From contig JAEWYP010000067.1 in the NCBI GenBank assembly GCA_023395615.1, positions 11,211 through 75,210 of the forward strand: a stretch of DNA of 64,000 nt. The letters are read 5' to 3'. Below, piece by piece: positions 9,394 through 17,604 of this stretch (the first letter of the stretch is position 1; the number at the start of each line of letters is the position of its first letter). This DNA is from Bacillota bacterium (lineage in GTDB: Bacteria; Bacillota; Clostridia; Christensenellales; Aristaeellaceae). The translations under genes and the position numbers were made by a program. The notes beneath the pieces were generated by a model. It made no database searches. It had not been told where the DNA came from and was given only the letters and a program-made list of their open reading frames with translations.

Positions 9394-9402
9394 ACGAAAG
9401 TA

Positions 9403-9453
9403 AACAAACAGCCGACAAGCCTGGTGGATTTTCCCGGCTGTCGGCTGTTTGTT
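9403..9453. terminator. bidirectional terminator between glgA and bioY
   Basis: AACAAACAGCCGACA (9403-9417) pairs perfectly with its reverse complement at 9439-9453. The AT-rich outer arms supply T-runs on both strands, so the hairpin can end both convergent transcripts. Confidence 0.85.
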
Positions 9454-9459
9454 ACCTGT

Positions 9460-10017
9460 TTATCGAAACGCTTTTACCCGCTTGGGCAACGTTCTTACCA
9501 TAAAGATAGCCAGCGCGGTCTTTGCGGCTTCGGGGAGTAAGAAGGGGAACACGCACCAGCCGAGCGCCGTTGCAAGGCCGACCGGGCCGGTGGTATTGGC
9601 ATATACAACCATAAACCAGGCAGTGCCAAAGGCGTAGGAGATAAACAACCCCAGCAGCATCCCAACGATGCGCACCCAGGGTTTTTCACCCAATAGCGAG
9701 GTCAGTAGCCAGTACCCCAGCGCGGCAAAGAGGAAACCGAGCAGATAGCCGCCTGTGGTGCCTAACAAAACACCTAAACCGCCGCGAAAACCCGAGAAAA
9801 CAGGGATGCCAATGGCGCCAAGCAACAGGTACACGATAATGACCAGCGTCGCGCGCCTGCCCCCGAGCAGGCCAAGCGCGCAGAGCACCCCGAAAGTCTG
9901 CAGGGTGAAGGGCACGGTGGAAGGGATTGAGATCCAGGCGCATACGGCGATCAGTACGGCAAAGAGAGCAATATAAACCATATCGACGGTAGATAATTTC
10001 GTGTTCGCAGAGGACAT
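9460..10017 (-). CDS. bioY: Biotin ECF transporter S component BioY
   Basis: Membrane protein that captures biotin for uptake with an energy-coupling-factor module. The 185 residues are almost wholly hydrophobic, with about six membrane segments. They show the BioY hallmarks: PFTLQTFGVLCALGLLGGR, then the glycine-rich SGFRGGLGVLLGTTGGYLLGF loop region. No bioMN or other biotin gene lies nearby, so it must use a shared EcfAA'T module or act alone. The ribosome site AAGGATGG is modest. A BirA-type operator over its promoter makes repression by biotin-loaded BirA likely. Confidence 0.93.
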   Translation of the reverse strand: MSSANTKLSTVDMVYIALFAVLIAVCAWISIPSTVPFTLQTFGVLCALGLLGGRRATLVIIVYLLLGAIGIPVFSGFRGGLGVLLGTTGGYLLGFLFAALGYWLLTSLLGEKPWVRIVGMLLGLFISYAFGTAWFMVVYANTTGPVGLATALGWCVFPFLLPEAAKTALAIFMVRTLPKRVKAFR

Positions 10018-10059
10018 TTCGCATCCATCCTTAAATCATGCTTTTTCGGGCTGTGAGGA

Positions 10060-10088
10060 ATGATAACAAAGAACAACCAAAATGTCAA
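10060..10088 (-). promoter_or_regulatory. promoter of bioY
   Basis: Minus-strand -35 TTGACA (10088-10083), 17-base spacer, -10 TATCAT (10065-10060). The -35 lies inside one arm of the BirA-like dyad. Confidence 0.75.
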
Positions 10089-10114
10089 CCAAAAATTTAA
10101 TAATGGGTGACAAT
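10081..10114. promoter_or_regulatory. BirA-type biotin operator
   Basis: Arms AATGTCAACC (10081-10090) and GGGTGACAAT (10105-10114) form an inverted repeat matching at 8 of 10 positions with a 14-base spacer. This resembles the known BirA box pattern of TTGTNAACC arms separated by about 14-15 bases. It overlaps the bioY -35, a typical repressor position. Confidence 0.75.
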
Positions 10115-10163
10115 AAAAATATCTTCCCCGATTCCCTTGCTTTCCTTGCGAGGAAGAGTATGG

Positions 10164-10257
10164 TATGATACACAGGATACGGCACAACACCGAACAAAGA
10201 ATGCCGCGACGGGGAAACATCGTCTCCGACCCGGGCGCGGCGACGTTTGGCGTGTGT
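10164..10257 (+). promoter_or_regulatory. weak -10 and folded leader before the MFS gene
   Basis: TATGAT at 10164-10169 could be a -10, but no good -35 is at the right distance. The following leader can close an outer helix ACACA (10170-10174) with TGTGT (10253-10257), and holds CGGCA (10180-10184) paired with TGCCG (10202-10206). It matches no riboswitch that I recognise. Confidence 0.3.
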
Positions 10258-10276
10258 TAAGGCAAGGGGAAATGAT

Positions 10277-11503
10277 ATGTCAGTTCGTACCAACTACACC
10301 CACACGCTCTATGCAAGCTATTTAGGGTATGTTACGCAGGCCATTGTGAACAATTTCGCGCCTCTGCTGTTTTTAACGTTTCAACGTCAGCTTGGGGTGC
10401 CGCTGGAACAAATTACACTGCTGGTGAGTTATAATTTTGCGGTACAGTTGCTGGTGGATGCGGTATCCACGAAGGTAGTGGATCGGCTGGGATATCGTTC
10501 CTGTATCGTGGCGGCGCATCTCCTGTCCGGCGTGGGTCTGGCGGGGTTGGGGATTCTTCCGCAGGTGCTTCCCGTGCCGTTTATCGGTCTGCTGATTGCG
10601 GTTACGCTGTACGCTATCGGCGGCGGGCTGATTGAGGTGCTGGTCAGCCCCATTGTGGAAGCCTGCCCGACCAGCCAGAAGGAAGCGGCCATGAGCCTGC
10701 TGCATTCCTTTTACTGCTGGGGGCACATGTTTGTGGTGCTGGCGAGCACGGCGTTTTTTGCGCTGTTCGGGGTTGCACGCTGGTCGATCATCGCCTGCCT
10801 GTGGGCGTTGCTGCCGTTGGGGAACGCTGTGTACTTCCATTTCGTACCGATTCGCAGCCTTACGGAGGAACGGGGCGGCACGGGTGTGCGCTCGCTATTG
10901 AAGAACCGTATGTTTTGGGTGTTCGCGCTGCTGATGGTATGCGCAGGCGCCAGCGAACAGGGCATGAGCCAGTGGGCGTCCGCCTTTGCGGAATCCGGCC
11001 TTGGGGTGAGCAAAACGGTAGGTGACCTGGCGGGCCCCTGCCTGTTTGCGGGAATGATGGGACTGTCGCGCGTACTGTATGCCCATCACAGTGAACGGAT
11101 CGCTCTGCCGAGGGTGATGGCAGTATGCGCGGTACTATGCGCGGGCGGGTACCTGCTGGCTGCTTTTTCGCCGCTTCCGGGTTTGAGTCTGGCTGGCTGC
11201 GCTGTAGTTGGGTTTTCGGTCGGCATCTTCTGGCCGGGCACGTTCAGCTTGTCTGCGCTTGGTCTGCCAGCGGGGGGAACAGCGATGTTTGCGTTGCTGG
11301 CGTTGGCGGGTGACCTGGGATGTGCCGGGGGACCTGCTGTGGTCGGGTTTGCGGCGAACGCGGCCGGCGGAGCGTTGAAAGCTGCGCTGCCTGCCGCGCT
11401 CATCTTTCCGGTGCTGCTGCTGGCGGGGCTTTGGCTGCGCCGACGCCTGCAACCCGTGCGGGAACGCGAGATTAACGATACGCTGAAAACACAGGTGATG
11501 TAA
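10277..11503 (+). CDS. Major facilitator superfamily transporter
   Basis: A 408-residue integral membrane protein with about twelve hydrophobic segments, typical of MFS carriers. The N-terminal half carries a VDAVSTKVVDRLGYR loop like the MFS motif A, and the central region SFYCWGHMFVVLAS resembles FucP/sugar-type MFS members. The substrate cannot be read from sequence. ATG 10277 follows GCAAGGGGAAATGAT; the frame is open ten codons further, but that start lacks a ribosome site. It heads a run of four closely spaced genes (22 bases to the next). Confidence 0.85.
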   Translation: MSVRTNYTHTLYASYLGYVTQAIVNNFAPLLFLTFQRQLGVPLEQITLLVSYNFAVQLLVDAVSTKVVDRLGYRSCIVAAHLLSGVGLAGLGILPQVLPVPFIGLLIAVTLYAIGGGLIEVLVSPIVEACPTSQKEAAMSLLHSFYCWGHMFVVLASTAFFALFGVARWSIIACLWALLPLGNAVYFHFVPIRSLTEERGGTGVRSLLKNRMFWVFALLMVCAGASEQGMSQWASAFAESGLGVSKTVGDLAGPCLFAGMMGLSRVLYAHHSERIALPRVMAVCAVLCAGGYLLAAFSPLPGLSLAGCAVVGFSVGIFWPGTFSLSALGLPAGGTAMFALLALAGDLGCAGGPAVVGFAANAAGGALKAALPAALIFPVLLLAGLWLRRRLQPVREREINDTLKTQVM

Positions 11504-11525
11504 ACACGCCAGGGAGGGAAAGCGC

Positions 11526-12455
11526 TTGATCTCCTCAATTCTTCGCATGGTGTTGCCCGTGCTGGTCACCTTTGGTCTGGGCTGGTTCTGCAACCGAAGG
11601 AAGATTTTCAACGGGGATGGGTTAATTGGCCTGAAATCTGTGGTAGGCAATATCACCCTGCCTGCGGTGCTTCTGAACGCTTTTCTGACCGCCGATTATA
11701 ACGGAGAAATTCTGCTGACGTTCACTGTGGTGTTTTTTGCCTGTGGGCTTGGGTTGCTGGCCGGGTTTGCGCTTCGGCGATGGATGGCGCCTTATGGACG
11801 GTTTTTTCCGTTCCTGACCACAAACTTTGAGGGCGGTATGCTGGGATATGCACTGTTTGGTTTGCTGTATGCCGGGCAGACTCACGTTTTCGCCACGGTG
11901 GATATCGGGCAGACAACATTTGCTTTTACTGTTTTCCTTACTGTTTTAAGAGCAACCGGCGGGCAGATGATGACAAAGAAAGAAGTACTTTGGCAACAGG
12001 CGAAAAATCCCGTGCTGATCGCGATTGTGCTTGGCGTGGCGCTGGGAGTGTCCGGCGTGGGGCGATGGCTGCAAACCACCTCCGCCTGGCCTGCCTTAAG
12101 CAGCCTGATCACTTTTATCGCCGCGCCCACGTCGGCCCTGATTCTGATCATTGTGGGCTATCAGCTGAGCTTCCGCAGAGAACTGATGGTACCAGTGCTG
12201 AAAACCGTGGGGCTTCGTCTGCTGGTGATGGCTGCCCTGCTTGGCTTTACGGCGCTTTGCGTATTCAGTTTCGTGCCCTTTGACAAGCCGCTCTTTGTAG
12301 CAATGCTGCTGGCGTACAGCTTGCCCGCACCGTTTATCATTCCGCTGTATGCGAACGCGGCGGAGGACGGGGAGTATATTTCGACCACACTGTCTGTACA
12401 GACGCTTGTTTCCATTGCCCTGTTTGCAGGCATAGCGATCTACACGTTAGGATGA
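11526..12455 (+). CDS. AEC (auxin efflux carrier) family transporter
   Basis: A 309-residue membrane protein with about ten predicted helices in two similar halves, as expected of the AEC/BASS-like permease fold. Family members export or take up organic acids such as malate. The substrate here is unknown. The start is TTG at 11526, preceded by GGGAGGGAAAGCGC at good spacing; no ATG suits better. It lies 22 bases after the MFS gene and 24 bases before the esterase gene, so the three are probably co-transcribed. Confidence 0.8.
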   Translation: MISSILRMVLPVLVTFGLGWFCNRRKIFNGDGLIGLKSVVGNITLPAVLLNAFLTADYNGEILLTFTVVFFACGLGLLAGFALRRWMAPYGRFFPFLTTNFEGGMLGYALFGLLYAGQTHVFATVDIGQTTFAFTVFLTVLRATGGQMMTKKEVLWQQAKNPVLIAIVLGVALGVSGVGRWLQTTSAWPALSSLITFIAAPTSALILIIVGYQLSFRRELMVPVLKTVGLRLLVMAALLGFTALCVFSFVPFDKPLFVAMLLAYSLPAPFIIPLYANAAEDGEYISTTLSVQTLVSIALFAGIAIYTLG

Positions 12456-12479
12456 TAATACCGGAAGGAGACGATTCCT

Positions 12480-13265
12480 GTGATCTGGAACAACTTTCAT
12501 TTCTTCAGCAAGGTGCTGGATATTCAAACAGAGGCGTATGTGCTGCTGCCGGAGTATCCGGATATACAGCAACTGCACGGCGAACCACTGCCCACACTGT
12601 ACCTGCTGCATGGGCTAAGCGATGATTACACCGGCTGGATGCGCTGGACCCGTATCGAGGCTTATGCGCGCAAGTATGCGCTGGCAATCGTGATGCCCGC
12701 GGTAAACCGCTCCTTCTATACGGATATGGCGCACGGCGCGAAGTATTGGACCTTTATCAGCGAGGAATTACCGGCGATCATGGAAACGTACTTTCCGCTG
12801 AGCACGCAACGGGAAGGTCGTTTTGCCGCGGGGCTGTCCATGGGCGGCTACGGCGCAATGAAGCTGGGTCTTGCCAGGCCGGAGCGTTACGCGGCGGTTG
12901 CCGCGCTTTCCGCTCCGCTGATGATGCAGGAAATTTACGGGAAGCCGTTCAATCTCCATGAGGAATGGGACCGGGAGATGGACGCGGTTTTTGGGGATGA
13001 AGCGTCTTTTCGCGCGAGAAACGGCGATTTGACACTGTTGGCGGATCGCCTGGATCCGAAGGATGCGCCGCATATCTATGCTGCCTGTGGAACCGCGGAC
13101 TTTCTGTTCGAGGCAAACGAAGCATTCATGGAAAAATATGCCAAGAAATTGAATATCCATTATGAAACTAAACCGGAGGCTTCCCACACCTGGGATTTCT
13201 GGGATGAACAGATTCAAAAGGTGCTGGAATGGCTGCCTCTGCAAAAGCTGGAGAACGTCTGGTGA
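12480..13265 (+). CDS. Alpha/beta-hydrolase esterase (EstA/FrmB type)
   Basis: A 261-residue cytoplasmic serine hydrolase. It shows the oxyanion segment YLLHGLSDDYTGW, the nucleophile elbow GLSMGGYGAM (Ser near residue 119) and a late His in ASHTWDFWDE. An acid Asp near IYAACGTADF is also seen. This order matches the esterase D / tributyrin esterase family, which cleaves small acyl esters; some members act on S-formylglutathione or on acetylated sugars. The start is GTG 12480 after GGAAGGAG. Its stop overlaps the GTG of tlyA by four bases (GTGA), so the two are translationally coupled. Confidence 0.85.
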   Translation: MIWNNFHFFSKVLDIQTEAYVLLPEYPDIQQLHGEPLPTLYLLHGLSDDYTGWMRWTRIEAYARKYALAIVMPAVNRSFYTDMAHGAKYWTFISEELPAIMETYFPLSTQREGRFAAGLSMGGYGAMKLGLARPERYAAVAALSAPLMMQEIYGKPFNLHEEWDREMDAVFGDEASFRARNGDLTLLADRLDPKDAPHIYAACGTADFLFEANEAFMEKYAKKLNIHYETKPEASHTWDFWDEQIQKVLEWLPLQKLENVW

Positions 13266-14086
13266 GTAAGCGGGTAAAGGCGATCGATCGCCTGATCAGG
13301 GAAGGATACTTTCAAACACCGCAGCAGGCGTTACCCTACCTGATGGGCGGGGCGGTTACCTGCGGCGGACGCTCTGTGCGCAACGGCGGGCAGCTGGTTG
13401 TGCTGGAAGAGCCTATGGCGGTACGCGGCCTGAACGAACGGTATGTCGGCAAGGGCGGATATAAACTGGAAGGCGCGCTGGAGGACTTTGGCATCGCAGT
13501 GGAAGGCCGTGTGTGTATCGATGCGGGCGCCTGCACCGGCGGATTTACGGATTGTCTTGTGCAGCGCGGCGCGGCGCGCGTATACGCGGTAGAAGTTGGA
13601 TACGGCCAGTTGGCGGGCAGCCTGGCGCAAAACCCGGCGGTTGTCAATCTGGAAAAAACCAATCTGGGCGACGAAACACTGCTTTCGCTGGACCCCGTTC
13701 CGACGCTTGGAACTGTGGATTTAAGTTACCTGTCGCTTGAGAAAGCGGTGCCGTTGTACCGTGAGATTCAACGAGGGCAGGGCGAACTGATCTGTCTGGT
13801 GAAACCGTTGTTTGAAACGGAGAGCGCCGAAGCCCGCCGAACCGGTGAACTGCCGGACGATGAATATGCGTCGATCCTGCATCGGTTGACGGATACGCTG
13901 AACGCACAGCCCGGCACAGTGGTGACCGGCGTAACCCACAGCCATGTAACCGGCAATAACGGCACGCGGGAGTTTTTTTTACACGTCGTTTTCGGCGCCG
14001 CCGCCGCGCCAGACCTGTATACTGCGGCCGAAGAAGCGACAGTGCGCGCGCTGGCGGTGGAACGATACCATAAAGAGCGCGCCTGA
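13262..14086 (+). CDS. tlyA: TlyA-family rRNA 2'-O-methyltransferase
   Basis: Predicted SAM-dependent enzyme that 2'-O-methylates ribosomal RNA cytidines. Of 274 residues, the first 60 or so form an S4 RNA-binding domain (SKRVKAIDRLIREG, then VTCGG). Next comes the FtsJ-like domain with YVGKGGYKLEGAL, the SAM-binding DAGACTGGFTDCLVQRGA, and AVEVGYGQLA. GTG 13262 was chosen over an earlier in-frame ATG at 13229 because homology starts here, a GGAG site precedes it and it gives a GTGA overlap with the esterase stop. In many Firmicutes this gene sits among recN or dxs genes; here it follows an esterase. Confidence 0.9.
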   Translation: MSKRVKAIDRLIREGYFQTPQQALPYLMGGAVTCGGRSVRNGGQLVVLEEPMAVRGLNERYVGKGGYKLEGALEDFGIAVEGRVCIDAGACTGGFTDCLVQRGAARVYAVEVGYGQLAGSLAQNPAVVNLEKTNLGDETLLSLDPVPTLGTVDLSYLSLEKAVPLYREIQRGQGELICLVKPLFETESAEARRTGELPDDEYASILHRLTDTLNAQPGTVVTGVTHSHVTGNNGTREFFLHVVFGAAAAPDLYTAAEEATVRALAVERYHKERA

Positions 14087-14252
14087 TTACGCGACGGGAA
14101 GAAATGAATATGGGTTTACGTTGATATGGTAGAGCGGTCTGGCAGATAAAAAGCGGGGGATTGGGAGAGAGATACCCCCCCTCTGGAGATACCGGTTGCC
14201 GAATCGCCGATCAACAGAGCCTTGATGGCAATGCCGAAAGGATCGGATGTTT

Positions 14253-15425
14253 ATGAACCAGCGTTGGAAACCCTTTCTGACCCGGGCGTTTGCAGCCCTG
14301 CTGACGGGGTTGCTGGCACTGTCCGGGCTTGGCGCGGCCCTGGCGGAAACGTACGCCGTAATCCGCGGAACCGATACGTTGAATCTGAGAACGGACGCCA
14401 GCTCTTCCAGCCAATGGCTGGGCACGTATAACCGCGGCGCGTGGGTAACGGTGATTGGGAGTAAGAACAATTTCTACCGTGTAACCACCTCCGACGGAAA
14501 GACCGGGTATATGAGCAAGAACTACCTGAGCGCAACGGATGCGCTTTCTTATGGCAACGTGGCGATTGTCAATAACCAGAAAGCGACGGCGTTTCTGAAC
14601 CTTCGATCTTATCCCAGCTATGCTTCCTCTGTGCTTACGATTCTGTATAACGGCGTGCCGCTGAATATTGTATCGGAGAGCAACGGCTGGTACGAGGTGC
14701 AGATGGGCGCTTCCCACGGGTATGTGCGAAGCGAGTATACGTATAAAACGTACCAGCCGCTGGCAACAACGGTCGCCACGATTCAAACGCCAAACAACAC
14801 GGCGGTGAATATGCGTTCCGGCCCCAGCAGCGGCGCGGCGGTTACGCGCCAGTTTGCGGGGGACCGTTACGTTGCGGTGCTGTGTCAGGGATCACACTGG
14901 TGGTATGTATGTATCGACGGGTATACAGGCTTTATCAGCAGTGATTTTCTGGCAGAGGGTTTGCATGCCGCCCGGGACGAGGCAGCGCAAAGCGGAGGAA
15001 CCACCTCCGGGTATGCGGTGGTCAACAACCCCGTAAGCACCCAGAAGCTGAACCTGCGCGAACTGCCCAATACTGCCGCCAGCATTGTAACACAGTTGAG
15101 CAACGGTGTTCAGGTCAGGGTATTGCAGCAGGGAGTGGAGTGGTGCCGTGTTTATTCCCCGTCCATCGCCGCTACCGGCTATGTTATGACCCGTTACCTG
15201 TCGCTAAGTAATCTGCCCGCAACGCCAACGCTGGTGATCACCCATCCACAGGGTTCTTATGTGAATCTGCGCAGTGCACCCACAATGACCGCTTCGGTGC
15301 TGGCGCAGATGCCCAACAGAAGCTCGGCGGTTGTACTCACCCCCGGCCCGGATTGGGTAAAGGTTCTTTATAACGGACTGACCGGATATGTTATCACCTA
15401 TTTTACATCGATCAGCGAAGAATAA
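14253..15425 (+). CDS. Secreted protein with five SH3b repeats
   Basis: About 390 residues: a signal peptide (to about residue 30, ending ALA) followed by five bacterial SH3 domains of 60-70 residues. Each contains the NLR or NMR signature (LNLRTDAS, LNLRSYPS, VNMRSGPS, LNLRELPN, VNLRSAPT). SH3b repeats bind peptidoglycan or its peptides. No catalytic domain follows, so it is probably a wall-binding or adaptor protein. Two start codons are possible: ATG 14247 lies only 4 bases from AAGGA, ATG 14253 lies 10 bases away and is preferred. A weak promoter (TTGATA at 14121, GATAAA at 14145) lies upstream. Confidence 0.85.
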   Translation: MNQRWKPFLTRAFAALLTGLLALSGLGAALAETYAVIRGTDTLNLRTDASSSSQWLGTYNRGAWVTVIGSKNNFYRVTTSDGKTGYMSKNYLSATDALSYGNVAIVNNQKATAFLNLRSYPSYASSVLTILYNGVPLNIVSESNGWYEVQMGASHGYVRSEYTYKTYQPLATTVATIQTPNNTAVNMRSGPSSGAAVTRQFAGDRYVAVLCQGSHWWYVCIDGYTGFISSDFLAEGLHAARDEAAQSGGTTSGYAVVNNPVSTQKLNLRELPNTAASIVTQLSNGVQVRVLQQGVEWCRVYSPSIAATGYVMTRYLSLSNLPATPTLVITHPQGSYVNLRSAPTMTASVLAQMPNRSSAVVLTPGPDWVKVLYNGLTGYVITYFTSISEE

Positions 15426-15446
15426 ATTGTGTTCTGCACACAAAGC

Positions 15447-15486
15447 AACATCGCCCTCCTCCGGTTTACCGGAGGAGGGCGATGTT
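15447..15486. terminator. long perfect hairpin between convergent genes
   Basis: An 18-bp perfect stem (15447-15464 with 15469-15486) around a TTTA loop lies between the SH3b gene and rodA, which converge. It lacks a T-tract, but its stability and position suggest bidirectional termination. Confidence 0.7.
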
Positions 15487-15521
15487 ATGCAGGATTCCTG
15501 CCGTGTCGTACTGGAAGGGTC

Positions 15522-16724
15522 TTACCGGAAATACTTACCCGAAGTGCGGGTCTGAGGAGTTGGCAGCTCCCCGACGGTTACGCTGCGGTTGCGAACTACG
15601 TTTAGCACAAGCCCAATTCCCGCCATGTTGGTGATCAGGTTGCTGCCGCCATAGCTTAAAAACGGAAGAGGAATACCGGCAACCGGCGCCAGACCGGTGT
15701 TCATGCCCACATTCTCAAATACGTGGAACAGCATCATGGCCATAACGCCGATAATTACCATCTGGCCGAAGCGGTCGGTGGTATAGCGGGCGAGATACAT
15801 CAGCCTGAGTACAATCAGGAGATACATGCCAACGACGAACATGCTGCCCGTAAAGCCGAAAGTTTCGCCAATCGTGGAGAAGATGAAATCCGTCCAGTCC
15901 TCAGGCACGTAATCCAGCTGGCTGAAACTGCCCTGTACGAACATGCCGATGCCGTTAAGGCCGCCGGAGCCTATGGCCATCTTTGCGTTGTTTACCTGAT
16001 AGGTTGAGGCAGAATCTGCCAGGCTGGGGTTAATGAAGGACAGAATACGTGTGATGCGGTAATTATCGATACCTGCCGAAACCGTAACCGCGTAGAGAAC
16101 AGCAAGCCCAACGACTCCAGCCGCGATGATGCCACCCATGACCCGGAGGCGTACGCCGCCGAAGTAAAGCATAACGCCGAATACAAAGATCATAACCAGC
16201 ACGGAGCCCATTTCACCGGCGGCGAGCGTAAGTACCCACGGCACCACCATCATCGCGATCAAACGTAGCGCGCCTTTCCAGGTGCCAAAGGGGTCGGTGT
16301 TCTTCTCCATGTATTTGGCAGCGACAATAATGCAGGCGAGTTTGACAAACTCGGAAGGCTGCAGCGTGTAGCCCCATAAAATATCAATCCACGCCTTTAC
16401 ACCCGATGCCTGGCTGGCTACAAGCGCGACCAGCAGCATGCCGCAGGCCAACAGGTAAAACCATTGGGCGCGCCGGCGTAGAAACTCGTGCGGGAAAAAA
16501 CTGACGACGCCGACGACGATCGGCGAGATCAGAAAAAAGATCGCCTGACGCAGCCCGTAGTGGGAGGCGACAATGTAGTTAAGCAGGGTATCCTCGATCT
16601 TGGACTTGGTGGAAAACGTAGCGATGGAAACGCACAGAACGCCAAACGCAGCCAGAACGTAGACCAGAGCGGTTAAAATATAGTCAAAATGTGCCCGGGA
16701 CCGCCGGGACTCGTTAATCATCAT
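15522..16724 (-). CDS. rodA: RodA, SEDS-family peptidoglycan glycosyltransferase
   Basis: Polymerises lipid II glycan strands during side-wall elongation, paired with PBP2. The 400-residue protein has about ten membrane segments and the SEDS signature near its C terminus (PLPFLSYGGSNL) plus the loop Asp region GVKAWIDILWGYTLQPSEF. The placement beside mreBCD and PBP2 favours RodA over FtsW or SpoVE. The start is taken at the ATG at 16724, 8 bases after AAGGTGG; the frame is open ten codons further but without a site. It is the last gene of the seven-gene minus-strand operon. Confidence 0.9.
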   Translation of the reverse strand: MMINESRRSRAHFDYILTALVYVLAAFGVLCVSIATFSTKSKIEDTLLNYIVASHYGLRQAIFFLISPIVVGVVSFFPHEFLRRRAQWFYLLACGMLLVALVASQASGVKAWIDILWGYTLQPSEFVKLACIIVAAKYMEKNTDPFGTWKGALRLIAMMVVPWVLTLAAGEMGSVLVMIFVFGVMLYFGGVRLRVMGGIIAAGVVGLAVLYAVTVSAGIDNYRITRILSFINPSLADSASTYQVNNAKMAIGSGGLNGIGMFVQGSFSQLDYVPEDWTDFIFSTIGETFGFTGSMFVVGMYLLIVLRLMYLARYTTDRFGQMVIIGVMAMMLFHVFENVGMNTGLAPVAGIPLPFLSYGGSNLITNMAGIGLVLNVVRNRSVTVGELPTPQTRTSGKYFR

Positions 16725-16782
16725 AAGCATCCCACCTTCTTTTCCGAGAGCCATATCCGCCTGAAAAATAAACGGAGAGCCC

Positions 16783-17556
16783 TTATTTTCTGAAAAACCA
16801 GAAATGGCGTTTGTGTTTTAACGCGGGCATCGGTACGTATTCGCCCAGAAAACGTCGACTGATCCGCTCAAGCGCTTCTTTTGCAGGACACTCTTCCTCC
16901 ATTACGGACTGATGCCGTGACAGGGCCCGGAGCACAGCCTGATCTTCCGGCACATAGCCCAACAACGGAACATCCAGCGTGTTGGCAACTACCTGCGGGC
17001 TGTACATATCTCCGCTGTCTACCAGTTCCGGCACTACGCGATTCACCACCAGCATCGGTTTGGGCTTATGGGCGGTGTCCAACAGGGCGATCACCCGTTC
17101 CGCATCGCGGATGGAAACATCGTCCGGCGTGGCGACCAATAACGAGAAGTCCGTATTGTCCGTCAACAACTCCAGCCCGTGGGGGAGTCCGGCGGGCGCA
17201 TCCATGATCACATAGGCAAAACGGTTCTTGAGTTTCCGAATCACCCGTTCCATCCGACCGGCTGTCAGATCGTCCATGGTGCCCAACTGCGAGGCGGGTA
17301 AAAGCGAGAGAGCGGGTGCTTTGGGATATTGAACCAGCGCGTATTTCAGTTTGCAATCCTTATGCGCGACGTCGATCACATCATATACAATCTGGTTGTG
17401 CAGGCCAAGAAGCATGTCCAGACTGCGAAGGCCAATATCCATATCGACGGTAACGGTGGGTAACTGCCGCTGTGCAAGGGCTACGGACAGCGCAGCCGCG
17501 ACGGTGGACTTACCGACCCCGCCTTTTCCCGAAGCAATCATCCAGGACTGGCTCAT
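16783..17556 (-). CDS. minD: Septum-site-determining ATPase MinD
   Basis: ParA/MinD-type ATPase that binds membranes in its ATP form and positions the division site or other polar machinery. The 257-residue protein has the deviant Walker A SGKGGVGKST near the N terminus, the VDMDIGLRSLDMLLG switch region, and VIMDAPAG. Its C terminus is basic and aromatic (KHKRHFWFFRK), consistent with an amphipathic membrane-targeting helix. The start follows GGGAGGAAGCGCGT. No minC or minE lies in the window. The gene sits between PBP2 and rodA, which is not the usual minCD context. Confidence 0.88.
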   Translation of the reverse strand: MSQSWMIASGKGGVGKSTVAAALSVALAQRQLPTVTVDMDIGLRSLDMLLGLHNQIVYDVIDVAHKDCKLKYALVQYPKAPALSLLPASQLGTMDDLTAGRMERVIRKLKNRFAYVIMDAPAGLPHGLELLTDNTDFSLLVATPDDVSIRDAERVIALLDTAHKPKPMLVVNRVVPELVDSGDMYSPQVVANTLDVPLLGYVPEDQAVLRALSRHQSVMEEECPAKEALERISRRFLGEYVPMPALKHKRHFWFFRK

Positions 17557-17604
17557 ACGCGCTTCCTCCCATCGTGCGGATGTTTTTATGGACATCTCGG
17601 AGAA

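Noticed and set aside
10137..10142. TTGCTT as a -35 for the MFS gene
   Set aside because: The spacer to TATGAT would be 21 bases, too long for a sigma-A promoter.
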